DNA of 64,000 nucleotides from Fibrella rubiginis (GCF_017353185.1 NZ_JAFMYV010000007.1:1-64000), one strand, 5' to 3'; shown: positions 25,356-35,372, numbered from the stretch's first letter. Numbers and translations are program-made. Notes: a model not told the origin generated them from the letters alone.

Positions 25356-25442
25356 TCCAACGTCTAAAGTCCATGGTCTAAAGTTGCGCTGCCTCAGGCT
25401 TATATGTGGAGCAACTTTAGACTTTAGACCTTAGACGTTGAA
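25354..25442. repeat. GTCTAAA-type heptamer stem-loop between hlyD and RND genes
   Basis: The left arm (words GTCTAAA, GTCCATG, GTCTAAAGTTGC) starts at the stop codon of the adaptor gene. The right arm from about 25409 is nearly its complement and ends 10 bases before the ATG of the pump gene. Same word family as 31314, 49285, 50326 and 51471. Confidence 0.92.
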
Positions 25443-25452
25443 CCTCCCCTCT

Positions 25453-28400
25453 ATGAAATTCACAGACTATAAGACCCTTGGCTTCACCAACTGGTGTGTT
25501 GAGAACAGGACGGCGATTTACATTTTCACCTTCCTGATTACGCTGGGTGGGTTGTTTGTCTACAACAACCTGCCCAAAGAGCAGTTTCCGGACATCAAAG
25601 TCCCTACCATCATCGTGCAGACGGTGTATTTCGGTACGGCCCCCGCCGACATTGAAAACACGATCAACAAGCCGATTGAAAAGCAGTTGAAGGCTGTAAC
25701 GGGCGTGAAGCGCGTGAAGTCGAACTCACTGCAGGATTTCTCGTTGATCACGGTCGAGTTTAACCCCGACGCCAACGTGGCCGAGGCCCTGCAACGGGTA
25801 CGCGACGCCATTGATAAGGCCCGCCGCGACCTGCCCCAGAAGCTGGACAGTGGCCCTACGGCGCAGGACGTAAACTTTTCGGAGTTTCCGATCATGAACA
25901 TCAACCTGGCTGGCAACTTTTCGCTGAACCAGTTGAAGGATTATGCTGAAGACATGCAGGATGCTATTGAAGCCATGCCTGAAATCAGCCGTGTCGACAT
26001 TGTGGGTGCCCTGAAGCGCGAAATTCAGATCAACGTAGACCTGCCCCGGATGCAGAGCACAGGCCTGACATACTATGACATTCAGCAGGCCATTCAGGGT
26101 GAAAACATCAACGTATCGGGTGGTGATCTCGACGTAGACGGCGTTCGCCGGACGTTGCGTGTGAAAGGCGAGTTTACCGATGTTGCCCAGATCCGCAACC
26201 TGCAGATTCGCTCAGGAACGGGGGCCACCGTGCGCCTCGGCGACGTGGCCGACGTACAGGATAGCTTTGAAGAGCAGCAGGACTTTGCCCGTCTGGATAA
26301 CAAAACAGTTGTAACCCTCAACGTGATCAAACGCGCCGGAGCCAATTTGCTGTCGGCATCGGAGCGGATCGAGAAAACGATTGATCAATACAAAGAAGAT
26401 CGTTTCCCGCAGGGCCTGGACATCAAAATCACCGCCGACCAGTCGGAGAAAACCAAGGAGAACGTAAATGACCTGGTAAACACGGTGGTGCTGGGTTTCA
26501 TCTTTGTGGTGCTCGTGCTGATGTTCTTCATGGGTGTACGCGATGCCATCTTTGTGGGCTTGTCGGTGCCGCTGTCGGCGCTGGTGGCCTTCGTGCTGAT
26601 GCCCATTCTGGGGCCTATCGTGGGCACCGACTTCACGCTGAATACCATTGTGCTCTTTGCATTCCTGCTGGGCCTTGGCCTGGTGGTAGATGACGCCATT
26701 GTGGTAATTGAAAACACGCACCGGCTGTTTAACCAGAACAAAGACTGGACGATTCAGCAGGCCGTGAAAGCGGCAGCGGGTGAGGTGTTCATTCCTGTAT
26801 TCTCGGGTACGCTCACGACCATTGCGCCGTTCTTCCCGCTTTTGTTCTGGCCAGGTATTGTGGGTGAATTCATGAAATTTCTACCCCTGACGCTCATTTT
26901 GACCCTTTTCGCGTCGCTGTTTGTGGCCTATGTGATCAACCCTGTCTTTGCGGTGTCATTTATGAACCGCCACGATGACGATCACCACGAAGACAACCAG
27001 GGGTTCGACAGTATCAAGCGTCCGTTGATGATTATGGGTGTGCTGGCTGTGGTGGGCTACTTTATTGACCGGGGTATCGGCAACCTGTTTGTGGTGGGCC
27101 TGTTGCTCTACGTCTTCAACCACTACGTGCTCACACCGAAGTTGATTGTGCCTTTCCAGGAGCGTCTGTTGCCCAAGCTGAAAAGCGGCTACCGCAAGCT
27201 GATCTCGTTTCTGCTCACGGGCTACCGGCCTGTCTATACAGTGGCAGCAGCGTTTGGTTTGCTGATCATGACCTTCCTGTTGCTGGGCGTTTTCCCCCCT
27301 AAAGTGATCTTCTTCCCCAGTGGTGAACCCGACTACATCTACGTCTACAACGAGATGCCCCAGGGTACCGACGCCACCGTTACCGACTCGGTGACGAAGG
27401 TGATTGAGAAGCGGGTGTATAAAGTGCTGGCCGACAACAAAGCCACCAACACCGTAAACTCGGTGATCTCAAACGTGGGCAAGAACGCCGGCGACCCAAC
27501 CAACCCCGACCGAAACGCCACGCCGCAAAAATCGAAGGTGACGATTGCCTTTAAGGGCAACGAAGAACGCGAAGGTATTTCGACCGATACGCTGCTCAAC
27601 AAGGTCCGTATGGCCATGCGGGGTATTCCGGGCACCGAAATTTCAGTGCAGCGCGAAAGCAATGGTCCGCCCACGGGTAAGCCTATTTCAATAGAAATTG
27701 GCGGTGATGACTTCGTTGTGTTGCAGAAGCTGGAGAAACAGGTTCGTCAGCGCATTCAACAGGCGGGCATCGAAGGTATCGAGCAGTTGAAGTCCGATCT
27801 GGTAACCAACAAGCCCGAGATTGTGCTGAACATCAACCGTGACAAAGCGGAGCGCGAAGGTATCTCGTCGCAGCAAGTGGCCTTCAGCGTGCGCACAGCC
27901 CTGTTTGGTACCGAAGTGTCGAAATTCCGCGATGCTAAAGACGAATACCCCATCATGGTGCGTCTGCGGAAAGACAACCGCAGCCAGATTGAGCGGATTC
28001 TGAGCCAGAACATCGTCTACCGCGACATGAACAGCGGTGGCGCGCTACGGCAGGTGCCCCTCACGTCGGTGGTGGATGTGCAGTATTCGACCACGTTCAG
28101 CCAGATCAACCGCAAAAACCAGAGCCGCCTCGTCACACTCAGTTCCGACGTAGTATCGGGCTATAACGCGAACCAGATTGTGGGGCAGATTCAGCAGATT
28201 GTCAACGACCTGGACGTACCCAACGGCTACACCATCAAGATGGGCGGTGAGCAGGAAGACCAGCAGGAGTCGATGAACTTCCTGATCTCTGCTTTCGGCA
28301 TTGCCATCCTGCTGATCTACCTGATTCTGGCTACGCAGTTCAACTCGGTGGTGAAACCGTTTATTATCTTCACTACCATCCTGCTGTCGCTGATTGGGGT

Positions 28401-28899
28401 GTTCCTGGGCTTCATGATCACGGGTAAGCAGTTCTCGGTGATTATGTCGGGCGTGGGTATTATTGCCCTGGCAGGTATCGTGGTGAAAAATGGTATCCTG
28501 CTCATCGAATTTATCGAGGAGCTACGGGGCCGGGGCGTACCCACGCGTGAGGCTATCATCGAGGCAGGTGGCACCCGTCTGACGCCGGTGTTGCTCACGG
28601 CGGCGGCGGCAGTGCTTGGCCTGGTACCTCTTGCCTTCGGCCTCACCGTCGATTTCGTGAGCCTCTTCCGCGACTTCAACCCGCACGTAGTGATCGGGGG
28701 CGACAGTTCGGTGTTCTGGAACATTCTTGCCTGGACCATCATCTACGGCCTGACCTTCTCGACGGTGCTGACGCTGGTCATCGTGCCCTGCCTCTACTGG
28801 ATCAACGAGCGCGTGCGCGACAAGTGGTTCCGCAAAGGCGATGCTGAAACCCCGCCCACTTACCGCCCGGAAAAACAACCCGAGCCAGCCGAGGTGTAG
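25453..28899 (+). CDS. RND-family efflux pump, inner membrane permease
   Basis: 1148 residues, the usual size for an AcrB-like or CusA-like RND pump, with two six-helix halves and two large periplasmic loops. Recognisable parts are GGLFVYNNLPKEQFPDIKVPTIIVQT near the start, the helix-4 region LLGLGLVVDDAIVVIENTHRL with the proton-relay Asp pair, and the equivalent GIIALAGIVVKNGILLIEFI in the second half. Best matches by eye are the HAE1/drug type. The start is taken as ATG 25453; an in-frame TTG lies in the stem-loop. A terminator follows. Proton-driven export through the adaptor and TolC. Confidence 0.95.
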   Translation: MKFTDYKTLGFTNWCVENRTAIYIFTFLITLGGLFVYNNLPKEQFPDIKVPTIIVQTVYFGTAPADIENTINKPIEKQLKAVTGVKRVKSNSLQDFSLITVEFNPDANVAEALQRVRDAIDKARRDLPQKLDSGPTAQDVNFSEFPIMNINLAGNFSLNQLKDYAEDMQDAIEAMPEISRVDIVGALKREIQINVDLPRMQSTGLTYYDIQQAIQGENINVSGGDLDVDGVRRTLRVKGEFTDVAQIRNLQIRSGTGATVRLGDVADVQDSFEEQQDFARLDNKTVVTLNVIKRAGANLLSASERIEKTIDQYKEDRFPQGLDIKITADQSEKTKENVNDLVNTVVLGFIFVVLVLMFFMGVRDAIFVGLSVPLSALVAFVLMPILGPIVGTDFTLNTIVLFAFLLGLGLVVDDAIVVIENTHRLFNQNKDWTIQQAVKAAAGEVFIPVFSGTLTTIAPFFPLLFWPGIVGEFMKFLPLTLILTLFASLFVAYVINPVFAVSFMNRHDDDHHEDNQGFDSIKRPLMIMGVLAVVGYFIDRGIGNLFVVGLLLYVFNHYVLTPKLIVPFQERLLPKLKSGYRKLISFLLTGYRPVYTVAAAFGLLIMTFLLLGVFPPKVIFFPSGEPDYIYVYNEMPQGTDATVTDSVTKVIEKRVYKVLADNKATNTVNSVISNVGKNAGDPTNPDRNATPQKSKVTIAFKGNEEREGISTDTLLNKVRMAMRGIPGTEISVQRESNGPPTGKPISIEIGGDDFVVLQKLEKQVRQRIQQAGIEGIEQLKSDLVTNKPEIVLNINRDKAEREGISSQQVAFSVRTALFGTEVSKFRDAKDEYPIMVRLRKDNRSQIERILSQNIVYRDMNSGGALRQVPLTSVVDVQYSTTFSQINRKNQSRLVTLSSDVVSGYNANQIVGQIQQIVNDLDVPNGYTIKMGGEQEDQQESMNFLISAFGIAILLIYLILATQFNSVVKPFIIFTTILLSLIGVFLGFMITGKQFSVIMSGVGIIALAGIVVKNGILLIEFIEELRGRGVPTREAIIEAGGTRLTPVLLTAAAAVLGLVPLAFGLTVDFVSLFRDFNPHVVIGGDSSVFWNILAWTIIYGLTFSTVLTLVIVPCLYWINERVRDKWFRKGDAETPPTYRPEKQPEPAEV

Positions 28900-28922
28900 G
28901 CTTGCTCTGGTGGTGAAATTAG

Positions 28923-28956
28923 AAAAGGGCTTCCACTGTGTCGTGGAAGCCCTTTT
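28923..28956 (+). terminator. Rho-independent terminator after the RND operon
   Basis: AAAAGGGCTTCCAC (28923-28936) pairs with GTGGAAGCCCTTTT (28943-28956), followed by more T. It ends the TetR-TolC-HlyD-RND operon. Confidence 0.93.
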
Positions 28957-29071
28957 TAGTAGACAAAAACAATTGGTATGTTGAAAAAATACGGAGAGGC
29001 TGACGCTCATAAACCTCAGCTTATGCTTTTGGGTTACTCTTATTCCCGGCCACGTGCCAACAACAACCACT

Positions 29072-30379
29072 ATGAACCGTACCCTTGTTGGTTATCTGCT
29101 GATCGGCGTTTTTTTGCTGATTGATCTGTATATTTTTCAGGCGCTCAAGTTCTTGTTCCGGTCATCGACAGAGGCCACGCAACGTACTATGGCCTGGGGC
29201 TTTTGGGGGTTCTCGGCTCTATCTATCGGTGCCTACATCCTGATCCTGACCCTCCCCGCCGATTCGATGGGCCGTGTCACGCGCACCATGCTGACGTTTG
29301 CCGTGGCCATTGCCTACTTCTCGAAATTTATCAGTATCATCTTCCTCTTCATTGGCGACGTGGTCCGGTTTTTCTCCTGGATCTGGACGCAGGTAGTTGG
29401 CGGCACTATCAGCCCCGCCAAAACGCCGCATACCGAACTGCCGGGTGCCAACGTACCGCCCCGCAATGATACTATTACCCGCTCCGATTTTCTGGTGAAG
29501 ACGGCCCTGGCCGCCGGAACAATTCCGCTCGTGGCGTTCTCCTACGGCATCATCTCCGGGGCGCACGATTACCGCGTTCGGCGGGTAACGCTGCCCCTGA
29601 AAAACCTGCCCCGTGGCTTCGATGGCCTTACCATTGCCCAACTGTCGGATATTCATTCGGGCAGTTTTTTCAACAAAACGGCCGTGAAAGGAGGCGTTGA
29701 TATGCTCCTGCGCGAGAGTCCCGATTTGGTCTTTTTCACCGGCGATTTGGTCAACAGCCGCGCCGATGAGGTAAACGACTACATTGACATTTTCAACAAA
29801 GTACGGGCACCACTGGGGGTGTTTTCTACCCTCGGTAACCACGACTATGGGGCCTACGTACAGTGGCCAAGTGCAGAGGCTCAGCGCCAGAATGTGCTCA
29901 ACGTGGTGAAGGCGCACAAGCTCATGGGCTGGAACCCGCTCATGGACGAAAACCACATCTTGACCCAGAACGGCGATAAGCTGGCCATCATCGGAGTGCA
30001 GAACCTGGGCTTCGGTCCGGCGGCCTTGCGGGCGGGTAACCTGGCCAAAGCCTACCGGGGTGCCGAAGACTACCCCGTCAAGCTCCTGCTCTCGCACGAC
30101 CCTACGCACTGGGATGCCGAGATTCGCCCGAAATACCCCGACATCGACGTGACCTTCAGCGGCCACACCCACGGGGCGCAGTTTGGCGTAGAGTTCGGCG
30201 ACTATAAATGGAGTCCGGTCAAATATTTCTACCGGCAGTGGGCGGGCCTCTACCGCGAAACCCCGCCGAACGGTCCCGAACAAACGCTCTACGTAAACCG
30301 GGGCTACGGCTACATAGGCTACCCTGGCCGGGTGGGCATCCTGCCCGAAATCACCATTTTTACCCTGAAACAGGTGTAG
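29072..30379 (+). CDS. Membrane-anchored metallophosphoesterase
   Basis: 435 residues. Residues 1-120 hold three or four hydrophobic helices; from about 180 on a calcineurin-like phosphoesterase domain follows with the metal motifs AQLSDIHSGSF (D-x-H), FFTGDLVNSR (GD), TLGNHDYG (GNH) and FSGHTHGAQFG (GHTH). This layout is common for YaeI/YkuE-type enzymes. The substrate is unknown; UDP-sugar or lipid phosphate esters are possible. ATG 29072 is chosen over the GTG at 29054. The dienelactone hydrolase gene follows at 75 bases. Confidence 0.93.
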   Translation: MNRTLVGYLLIGVFLLIDLYIFQALKFLFRSSTEATQRTMAWGFWGFSALSIGAYILILTLPADSMGRVTRTMLTFAVAIAYFSKFISIIFLFIGDVVRFFSWIWTQVVGGTISPAKTPHTELPGANVPPRNDTITRSDFLVKTALAAGTIPLVAFSYGIISGAHDYRVRRVTLPLKNLPRGFDGLTIAQLSDIHSGSFFNKTAVKGGVDMLLRESPDLVFFTGDLVNSRADEVNDYIDIFNKVRAPLGVFSTLGNHDYGAYVQWPSAEAQRQNVLNVVKAHKLMGWNPLMDENHILTQNGDKLAIIGVQNLGFGPAALRAGNLAKAYRGAEDYPVKLLLSHDPTHWDAEIRPKYPDIDVTFSGHTHGAQFGVEFGDYKWSPVKYFYRQWAGLYRETPPNGPEQTLYVNRGYGYIGYPGRVGILPEITIFTLKQV

Positions 30380-30453
30380 TATCAGGCATGAAACAAACCT
30401 TGCTCTTACTTTCCTCGTTCAGCTACTTGTATCAACATACATACCCCGTCACT

Positions 30454-31308
30454 ATGAAAATCTTGTTTATTTCTGTTATCTCGTTGGTGCTATCGTTACT
30501 GGCACCGACGAAACCCGAAACCGCTGCCACTACCTCGATTCCCGTTTGTGGTATGAAAGGTATGGATCAGTTTGTGGATGCTCCCGGTTTTTTAGCCTTC
30601 CATGAAAGTCCGCTACCCCTGCATTATGTCAGCAAGGCAGGCGAAATGACCACATTCAGTACACCCGACGGCAAGAAAGCCAATGCATTTCTGTTGAAAT
30701 CGGCCAAACCGTCTGACAAATGGCTGTTTGTGTATCAGGAGTGGTGGGGCCTGAATGACCATATCAAGAAAGAAGCCGAGACGTATTATAACGACCTCAA
30801 AAATGTCAACGTCATAGCGATTGACATGTACGATGGCAAGGTAGCTACCGACCCCGCCGAAGCCGGAAAGCTGATGCAGGGTGCTGACAAAGCCCGTCTG
30901 GGTGCCATCATGAAAGGGGCTATTGCCCTTGCCGGCCCCAAGGCCGAAATTGCCAGTGTAGGCTGGTGCTTCGGTGGTGGGTTATCGTTGCAGTCGGCTT
31001 TGTTAGAAGGCAAGCAGGCTAAAGGCTGCGTGATGTACTACGGTTTCCCGGAAATGGACGTAGAGAAACTGAAAACACTTGATACTGATGTGTTAGGTCT
31101 CTTTGGCTCGCAGGACGGCTACATTTCGCCGAAAGTGGTGGCTCAGTTTGAAGAAAACATGAAAAAGGCGGGCGAAAAAATAGAGGTGAAGATGTACGAT
31201 GCCGTTCACGGTTTCGCCAATCCGAGCAACCCCAAATACGACAAAGCTGCCGCCGCCGATGCCTACAGCCGTTCGCTGACGTACTTGAAAGACCGGTTGA
31301 AAGCATAA
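30454..31308 (+). CDS. Dienelactone hydrolase family protein, exported
   Basis: About 284 residues with a signal peptide at the N-terminus (LFISVISLVLSLLA). The domain shows QEWWGLNDHIKKEAETY, the nucleophile segment VGWCFGGGLSLQ (Cys in G-x-C-x-G-G) and the late DAVHGFANP with the catalytic His. Typical dienelactone hydrolases are about 240 residues, so the size fits after signal removal. The frame is open further upstream, and ATG 30388 is an alternative start. The substrate is unknown. Confidence 0.92.
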   Translation: MKILFISVISLVLSLLAPTKPETAATTSIPVCGMKGMDQFVDAPGFLAFHESPLPLHYVSKAGEMTTFSTPDGKKANAFLLKSAKPSDKWLFVYQEWWGLNDHIKKEAETYYNDLKNVNVIAIDMYDGKVATDPAEAGKLMQGADKARLGAIMKGAIALAGPKAEIASVGWCFGGGLSLQSALLEGKQAKGCVMYYGFPEMDVEKLKTLDTDVLGLFGSQDGYISPKVVAQFEENMKKAGEKIEVKMYDAVHGFANPSNPKYDKAAAADAYSRSLTYLKDRLKA

Positions 31309-31313
31309 AACGA

Positions 31314-31408
31314 GTTTAAAGTCCAATGTCTAAGGTCTAAAGTTCTCTTGCTCGAAAGGCTTACGCCTAAATAAGAGAACTTTAGACCTTAGACATTGGA
31401 CTTTAAAC
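31314..31408. repeat. 36-bp perfect GTCTAAA-type heptamer stem-loop
   Basis: 31314-31349 pairs perfectly with 31373-31408. The arm is a clean series of 7-base words beginning GTTTAAA and GTCCAAT. The 23-base loop holds a mini-hairpin AGGC/GCCT. It begins 5 bases after the dienelactone hydrolase stop and ends 8 bases before the methyltransferase start. This is the clearest case of the 7-base period. Confidence 0.97.
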
Positions 31409-31416
31409 CCCCTCTC

Positions 31417-32475
31417 ATGCAACTAACTATCTCGGCCGATAATCCACTTGAGTGGGTGGCCCTGCAGGCAAATCTGGTGCCGGTGCCGCTGTTGCACGCT
31501 CAGATTATGCCCGTCATCAGCAAGGCCGTGCTTGAAGCTGCCGATAAAGGCGTGTTTGATGCCGTTGCTGAGGGACACAGCACCGCCGCCGCCGTGGCGC
31601 AGACCTGCCAGCTCAATCCCAAAGCCACCCGCGAACTGCTGGGATTGCTCACGGCGCTGGGCTATTTCGCCTACAAAAACGAGACGTTTGCCCTGACCCG
31701 GATGGCGCGGAAATGGACGTTGAAGCACGAGCCAGAGTCGGTCTACGGCATGATGCTGTTCAATAACCGGGTGGTGTGGCCGTGGCTCGAAAAGTTGGGT
31801 AACTACCTCCAGACGGGCGAGGGCATCCATTACCACGACCACCTCAATGCCGAGCAGTGGAATTATTATCAGCAGGCCATGGTAGCGGCCAGCGGCAGTG
31901 AAGCCAAGGAGTTTGGCCGTCGTGCGCCCGTTTCCAGGGCTATGAAAAACGGCCAGCCAACTCAGATGCTCGACATTGGCGGGTCGCACGGGCAGCATTC
32001 CGTAGCCCTATGCAAACGCTATGCGGGCCTTTCCTCCAAAATTCTGGACCTGCCCGCCGCCATTGAGCAGGCTGCGCCGCTGCTGGCCCGACTCGGCATG
32101 GGCGACCGCGTTCGGCACGTACCCGGAAACGCCCTCACCGACGATTTTGGCGAGGCACAATACGATTTTGTGTTAATGTCGAGTTTGGCGCATCACTTCA
32201 CGCCCGAACAAAATGCAGACGTAGCCCGTCGCGTTGCCCATGCACTAAAGCCAGGCGGGATATATATCGTCAACGAGTTTATCCGCCCCGAAACGGGTGC
32301 GACGCCAGAGCTTGTTGGTAGTTCTACGGATCTGTTTTATGGCCTCACAAGCACAGCCGGTAATTATTCTATCTCTGAAATTCAGGCCTGGCAGCGCGAC
32401 GCGGGTTTGCGCGTGGGTAAAGTGGTCACCTACAGGACCTTGCCGGGACGAGCCATGGTGGTTGGAATAAAGTAG
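31417..32475 (+). CDS. SAM-dependent methyltransferase with N-terminal dimerisation domain
   Basis: 352 residues from ATG 31417. The N-terminal third is a winged-helix dimerisation domain as in O-methyltransferase family 2 (LNPKATRELLGLLTALGYFAYKNETFALT). The C-terminal part has the SAM-binding motif MLDIGGSHGQHSVALCKRY and the post-motifs DFVLMSSLAHHF and LKPGGIYIVNEFI. Substrate unknown. The part of the frame upstream of 31417 is stem-loop. Confidence 0.92.
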   Translation: MQLTISADNPLEWVALQANLVPVPLLHAQIMPVISKAVLEAADKGVFDAVAEGHSTAAAVAQTCQLNPKATRELLGLLTALGYFAYKNETFALTRMARKWTLKHEPESVYGMMLFNNRVVWPWLEKLGNYLQTGEGIHYHDHLNAEQWNYYQQAMVAASGSEAKEFGRRAPVSRAMKNGQPTQMLDIGGSHGQHSVALCKRYAGLSSKILDLPAAIEQAAPLLARLGMGDRVRHVPGNALTDDFGEAQYDFVLMSSLAHHFTPEQNADVARRVAHALKPGGIYIVNEFIRPETGATPELVGSSTDLFYGLTSTAGNYSISEIQAWQRDAGLRVGKVVTYRTLPGRAMVVGIK

Positions 32476-32567
32476 GTGGCTAACTGGCGCATCTTCGGGC
32501 GAAAATGACCTGTTTTGAGCGAATTGATTTGATAAGAATTGACCAATGGTTAAAATAGTACACAAAA

Positions 32568-32596
32568 TTGATGTCTTCAAAGGCAGGATATTTTTG
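32568..32596 (+). promoter_or_regulatory. Candidate Bacteroidota promoter of xylA
   Basis: TTG (32568-32570) and TATTTTTG (32589-32596) are 18 bases apart, fitting the TTTG/TAnnTTTG consensus of the Bacteroidota primary sigma factor. It lies 60 bases upstream of xylA in a 180-base intergenic region that otherwise shows nothing recognised. Confidence 0.65.
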
Positions 32597-32655
32597 TATT
32601 GACTGTCTTTGCTCAACAGGTAACTTTATGCTGATCCTGTTTATTTACCCTGATT

Positions 32656-34002
32656 ATGTCTCAAACTAAGCTAACCCTTGGCGATAAAGCGTATTTCCCC
32701 TTTGTCGAAAATCCTATTGCCTACGAAGGCCGTGACTCTGATAACCCGCTGGCGTTTAAGTTCTACGACCCCAGCCGGACTATTCTGGGTACGCCCATGA
32801 AAGACCTGTTCCGCTTTGCCGTGGCCTACTGGCATACCTTCTGCGGCACCGGTGCCGATCCGTTTGGTCCGGGCGTGAAACACTTTCCCTGGGATGCCAT
32901 GGCGGGCACCGATCCACTGGGGGCCGCCTACCAGAAAGCAGATGCCGCTTTCGAATTTAGTACCAAGATGGGTATAGAGTATTATTGCTTTCATGACGTC
33001 GACGTATCGCCAGAGGGCAAATCGAACCACGAGTTTGAGGCTAACTTCCGGAAGGTGGTCGACTATCTGAAGCAAAAACAGGCTGCCAGCGGCGTGAAAC
33101 TGCTCTGGGGCACGGCCAATCTGTTTTCGCACGAACGGTACATGAACGGGGCCAGTACCAACCCCGATTTTCACGCACTCACCCACGGAGCCTGGCAGGT
33201 GAAAAACGCTATCGACGCCACCATCGAACTTGGTGGGCGGGGCTATACCTTCTGGGGAGGTCGTGAGGGTTATATGTCGCTGCTAAACACCAACATGAAG
33301 CGCGAAACCGAACACCTTGGTAAGTTTCTGCAAGTGAGCCGCGACTACGCCCGTAAACAGGGCTTCACCGGTTCGTTCTATATCGAGCCCAAGCCGATGG
33401 AGCCTACCAAGCACCAGTACGATTTCGACGCGGCTACGGTGGTGGGTTTTCTGAATAAACACGGTTTGCAGAATGACTTCGAACTGAACATCGAAACTAA
33501 CCACGCCACCCTCGCCAGCCACACCTTCGCGCATGAACTGCAGGTAGCCGCCGACAACAATATGCTCGGCAGCATTGACGCCAACCGGGGTGATTACCAA
33601 AACGGCTGGGATACAGACCAGTTCCCCGTTGACGTGTATGAACTGACCGAGGCCATGCTGGTCATCCTGGAAGCGGGTGGTTTCAAGTCGGGTGGGGTCA
33701 ATTTCGACGCCAAAACCCGCCGGAACTCGACCGATCTGCAGGATATTTTCATTGCTCACATTGGTGGTATGGACACCTTCGCCCGCGCCGCCATTGCTGC
33801 CGAGGCTATTTTGGGCAAATCAAAATACAAACAGCTGCGCACCGACCGCTATGCTAGTTTCGACAGCGGTGCCGGTGCCGACTTCGAAGCGGGTAAGCTC
33901 ACCCTCGAAGACCTGCGCCAGTATGCCATCGACAACGGCGAAGTAACCCAGCGCAGCGGCCAGCAGGAACTGTATGAAATGATCGTGAATCAGTATATTT
34001 AG
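32656..34002 (+). CDS. xylA: Xylose isomerase
   Basis: Interconverts D-xylose and D-xylulose (and glucose and fructose) with two divalent metals. 448 residues, the long class II type. Key parts: [10 protein letters not shown] (active-site His/Asp), [39 protein letters not shown] (metal-binding Glu), and [19 protein letters not shown] (metal-binding Asp). No xylulokinase or transporter lies beside it. It has its own likely promoter and is followed by a stem-loop and a small exported protein. Confidence 0.97.
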   Translation: MSQTKLTLGDKAYFPFVENPIAYEGRDSDNPLAFKFYDPSRTILGTPMKDLFRFAVAYWHTFCGTGADPFGPGVKHFPWDAMAGTDPLGAAYQKADAAFEFSTKMGIEYYCFHDVDVSPEGKSNHEFEANFRKVVDYLKQKQAASGVKLLWGTANLFSHERYMNGASTNPDFHALTHGAWQVKNAIDATIELGGRGYTFWGGREGYMSLLNTNMKRETEHLGKFLQVSRDYARKQGFTGSFYIEPKPMEPTKHQYDFDAATVVGFLNKHGLQNDFELNIETNHATLASHTFAHELQVAADNNMLGSIDANRGDYQNGWDTDQFPVDVYELTEAMLVILEAGGFKSGGVNFDAKTRRNSTDLQDIFIAHIGGMDTFARAAIAAEAILGKSKYKQLRTDRYASFDSGAGADFEAGKLTLEDLRQYAIDNGEVTQRSGQQELYEMIVNQYI

Positions 34003-34012
34003 GAAATAAATA

Positions 34013-34047
34013 GACCCTAGATTGGGCGACCCGCCCAATCTAGGGTC
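34013..34047. repeat. 16-bp perfect stem-loop between xylA and the NTF2-like gene
   Basis: GACCCTAGATTGGGCG (34013-34028) pairs with 34032-34047 across a 3-base loop. It ends 7 bases before the start of the next gene. It could act as a terminator for xylA, but there is no T-run; its position matches the heptamer stem-loop class. Confidence 0.9.
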
Positions 34048-34054
34048 AACTTCC

Positions 34055-34510
34055 ATGAAAATCCTCCTCCTGCTCCTCTTTCTCCCCTTTGCGGGATTTG
34101 CCCAGACCATGGAAGCGTCGCCGGAAGACGAGGCAGGTATTATGCAGGCCGTCGACGACCTGTTCGAGGGCATGAAAAAAGCCGATGCCGCCGCTGTCAG
34201 AAAGGCATTTGCGCCCATGGCCACCCTACAGTCGGTGGTGAACAAAGACGGCAAAGTAAGTGTGCGCAACGAGCCGATAGAAGGCTTCGCTACCTCCATT
34301 GGCAAAGCCAAACCCGGCGACTTAAACGAGGTTATCGACCCTTACCAGATCATGGTTGATGGCGACCTTGCCACGGCTTTTATTCCCTACAAATTTTTTC
34401 TGAAAGACCAGCGCCATCACTGCGGTGCCAACGCTTTCACCCTTGTACGCCTTAACAACGTCTGGAAAATCCAGGCTATTATTGACACAAGGCGGGAGTG
34501 TGTAGATTAA
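34055..34510 (+). CDS. Exported NTF2/SnoaL-like protein
   Basis: 151 residues with a clear signal peptide (ILLLLLFLPFAGFAQ). The mature part is a single NTF2-like domain: a helix EAGIMQAVDDLFEGMKKADAAAVRKAF, then strands with MATLQSVVN, ATAFIPYKFFL and a final VWKIQAIIDTRRECVD, a common ending of the family. These domains bind ligands or act as enzymes in many ways, so the function is unknown. ATG 34055 is chosen because it starts the signal peptide; the upstream frame is stem-loop. Confidence 0.88.
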   Translation: MKILLLLLFLPFAGFAQTMEASPEDEAGIMQAVDDLFEGMKKADAAAVRKAFAPMATLQSVVNKDGKVSVRNEPIEGFATSIGKAKPGDLNEVIDPYQIMVDGDLATAFIPYKFFLKDQRHHCGANAFTLVRLNNVWKIQAIIDTRRECVD

Positions 34511-34529
34511 AGGAGGTTAGCCGTTGGAC

Positions 34530-35372
34530 TCAGAAAACTACATTATCAATCAATCGTACATTACCTAGTTGAGCGGCAATGCAGAGGGCGGTTTGACCGG
34601 GAGGCTGCAACTCACTAACAGACTGTAGGCTGTCGGCGTTGACGGCTTCAATATAGTCCAGTTTAAACGCGGGCCACCCATCGAGGTAGTCGGCTACAGC
34701 GGCTTTGGCCTGTTCGGGGGTTGCCTCGTCCAGCAGCATATTCTGCGCCAGCGTGAGAGCCTGAAACAGGGCTGGCGCTTCGGCTCTTTCCTTGGGGGAA
34801 AGTAATCGGTTCCGCGACGACATAGCCAGCCCGTCGGCTTCACGAACCGTAGCGCAACGGATCAGTTCGAGCGGAAAATTCAGATCGCGCACCAGACACT
34901 TGATCACGGCTACCTGCTGCAAGTCTTTTTGCCCGAAAAATGCTTTATCGGGCTGTACCAGGTGAAACAACTTGCTGACTACCAGGCCAACGCCGTTGAA
35001 ATGACCGGGCCGCGACGCCCCTTCCATAATCGTTTCCAAGGCGCCGAAGTTGAAGCGGAGTGTGGCGGGCTGGGGGTACATTTCGGTGACTGACGGAGAA
35101 AAAAGTACATCCGTTCCAACCGTTTCGAGCTGGGCAGCGTCTTGTTCCAGGGTGCGGGGGTAACGGGCCAGATCGGCGGGGTTGTTAAACTGCGTGGGGT
35201 TCACAAAAATGCTGCACACTACTACGTCGCAAGCCTCTCTGGCCTGCTCAATCAGATTAAGATGACCTGCATGAAGTGCGCCCATGGTGGGCACAAAACC
35301 AATGGTTTGGCCTGCTTGGCGAACAGCAGTTAAGTGCGCATGTAAAGCAGAAATAGAATTGAAACGAAGCAT
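34530..35372 (-). CDS. panC: Pantothenate synthetase
   Basis: Joins pantoate and beta-alanine with ATP to make pantothenate. 280 residues from ATG 35372. Motifs: FVPTMGALHAGHLNLI (HxGH ATP site), SIFVNPTQFNNPADLARYPR, DKAFFGQKDLQQVAVI and ADGLAMSSRNRLLS. The frame is open to 35540, but the upstream part is AT-rich promoter DNA. It is divergent from the glycogen synthase-like gene, an arrangement I recall in other Bacteroidota. Confidence 0.97.
   Translation of the reverse strand: MLRFNSISALHAHLTAVRQAGQTIGFVPTMGALHAGHLNLIEQAREACDVVVCSIFVNPTQFNNPADLARYPRTLEQDAAQLETVGTDVLFSPSVTEMYPQPATLRFNFGALETIMEGASRPGHFNGVGLVVSKLFHLVQPDKAFFGQKDLQQVAVIKCLVRDLNFPLELIRCATVREADGLAMSSRNRLLSPKERAEAPALFQALTLAQNMLLDEATPEQAKAAVADYLDGWPAFKLDYIEAVNADSLQSVSELQPPGQTALCIAAQLGNVRLIDNVVF

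Noticed and set aside
29219..30283. Long open frame on the minus strand (354 codons)
   Set aside because: It lies antisense to the metallophosphoesterase gene, whose motifs are complete. Such shadows are common in GC-rich coding DNA.
34013..34047. The xylA downstream stem as a typical terminator
   Set aside because: There is no T-run and its position before the next start matches the stem-loop class, so it was listed as a repeat.
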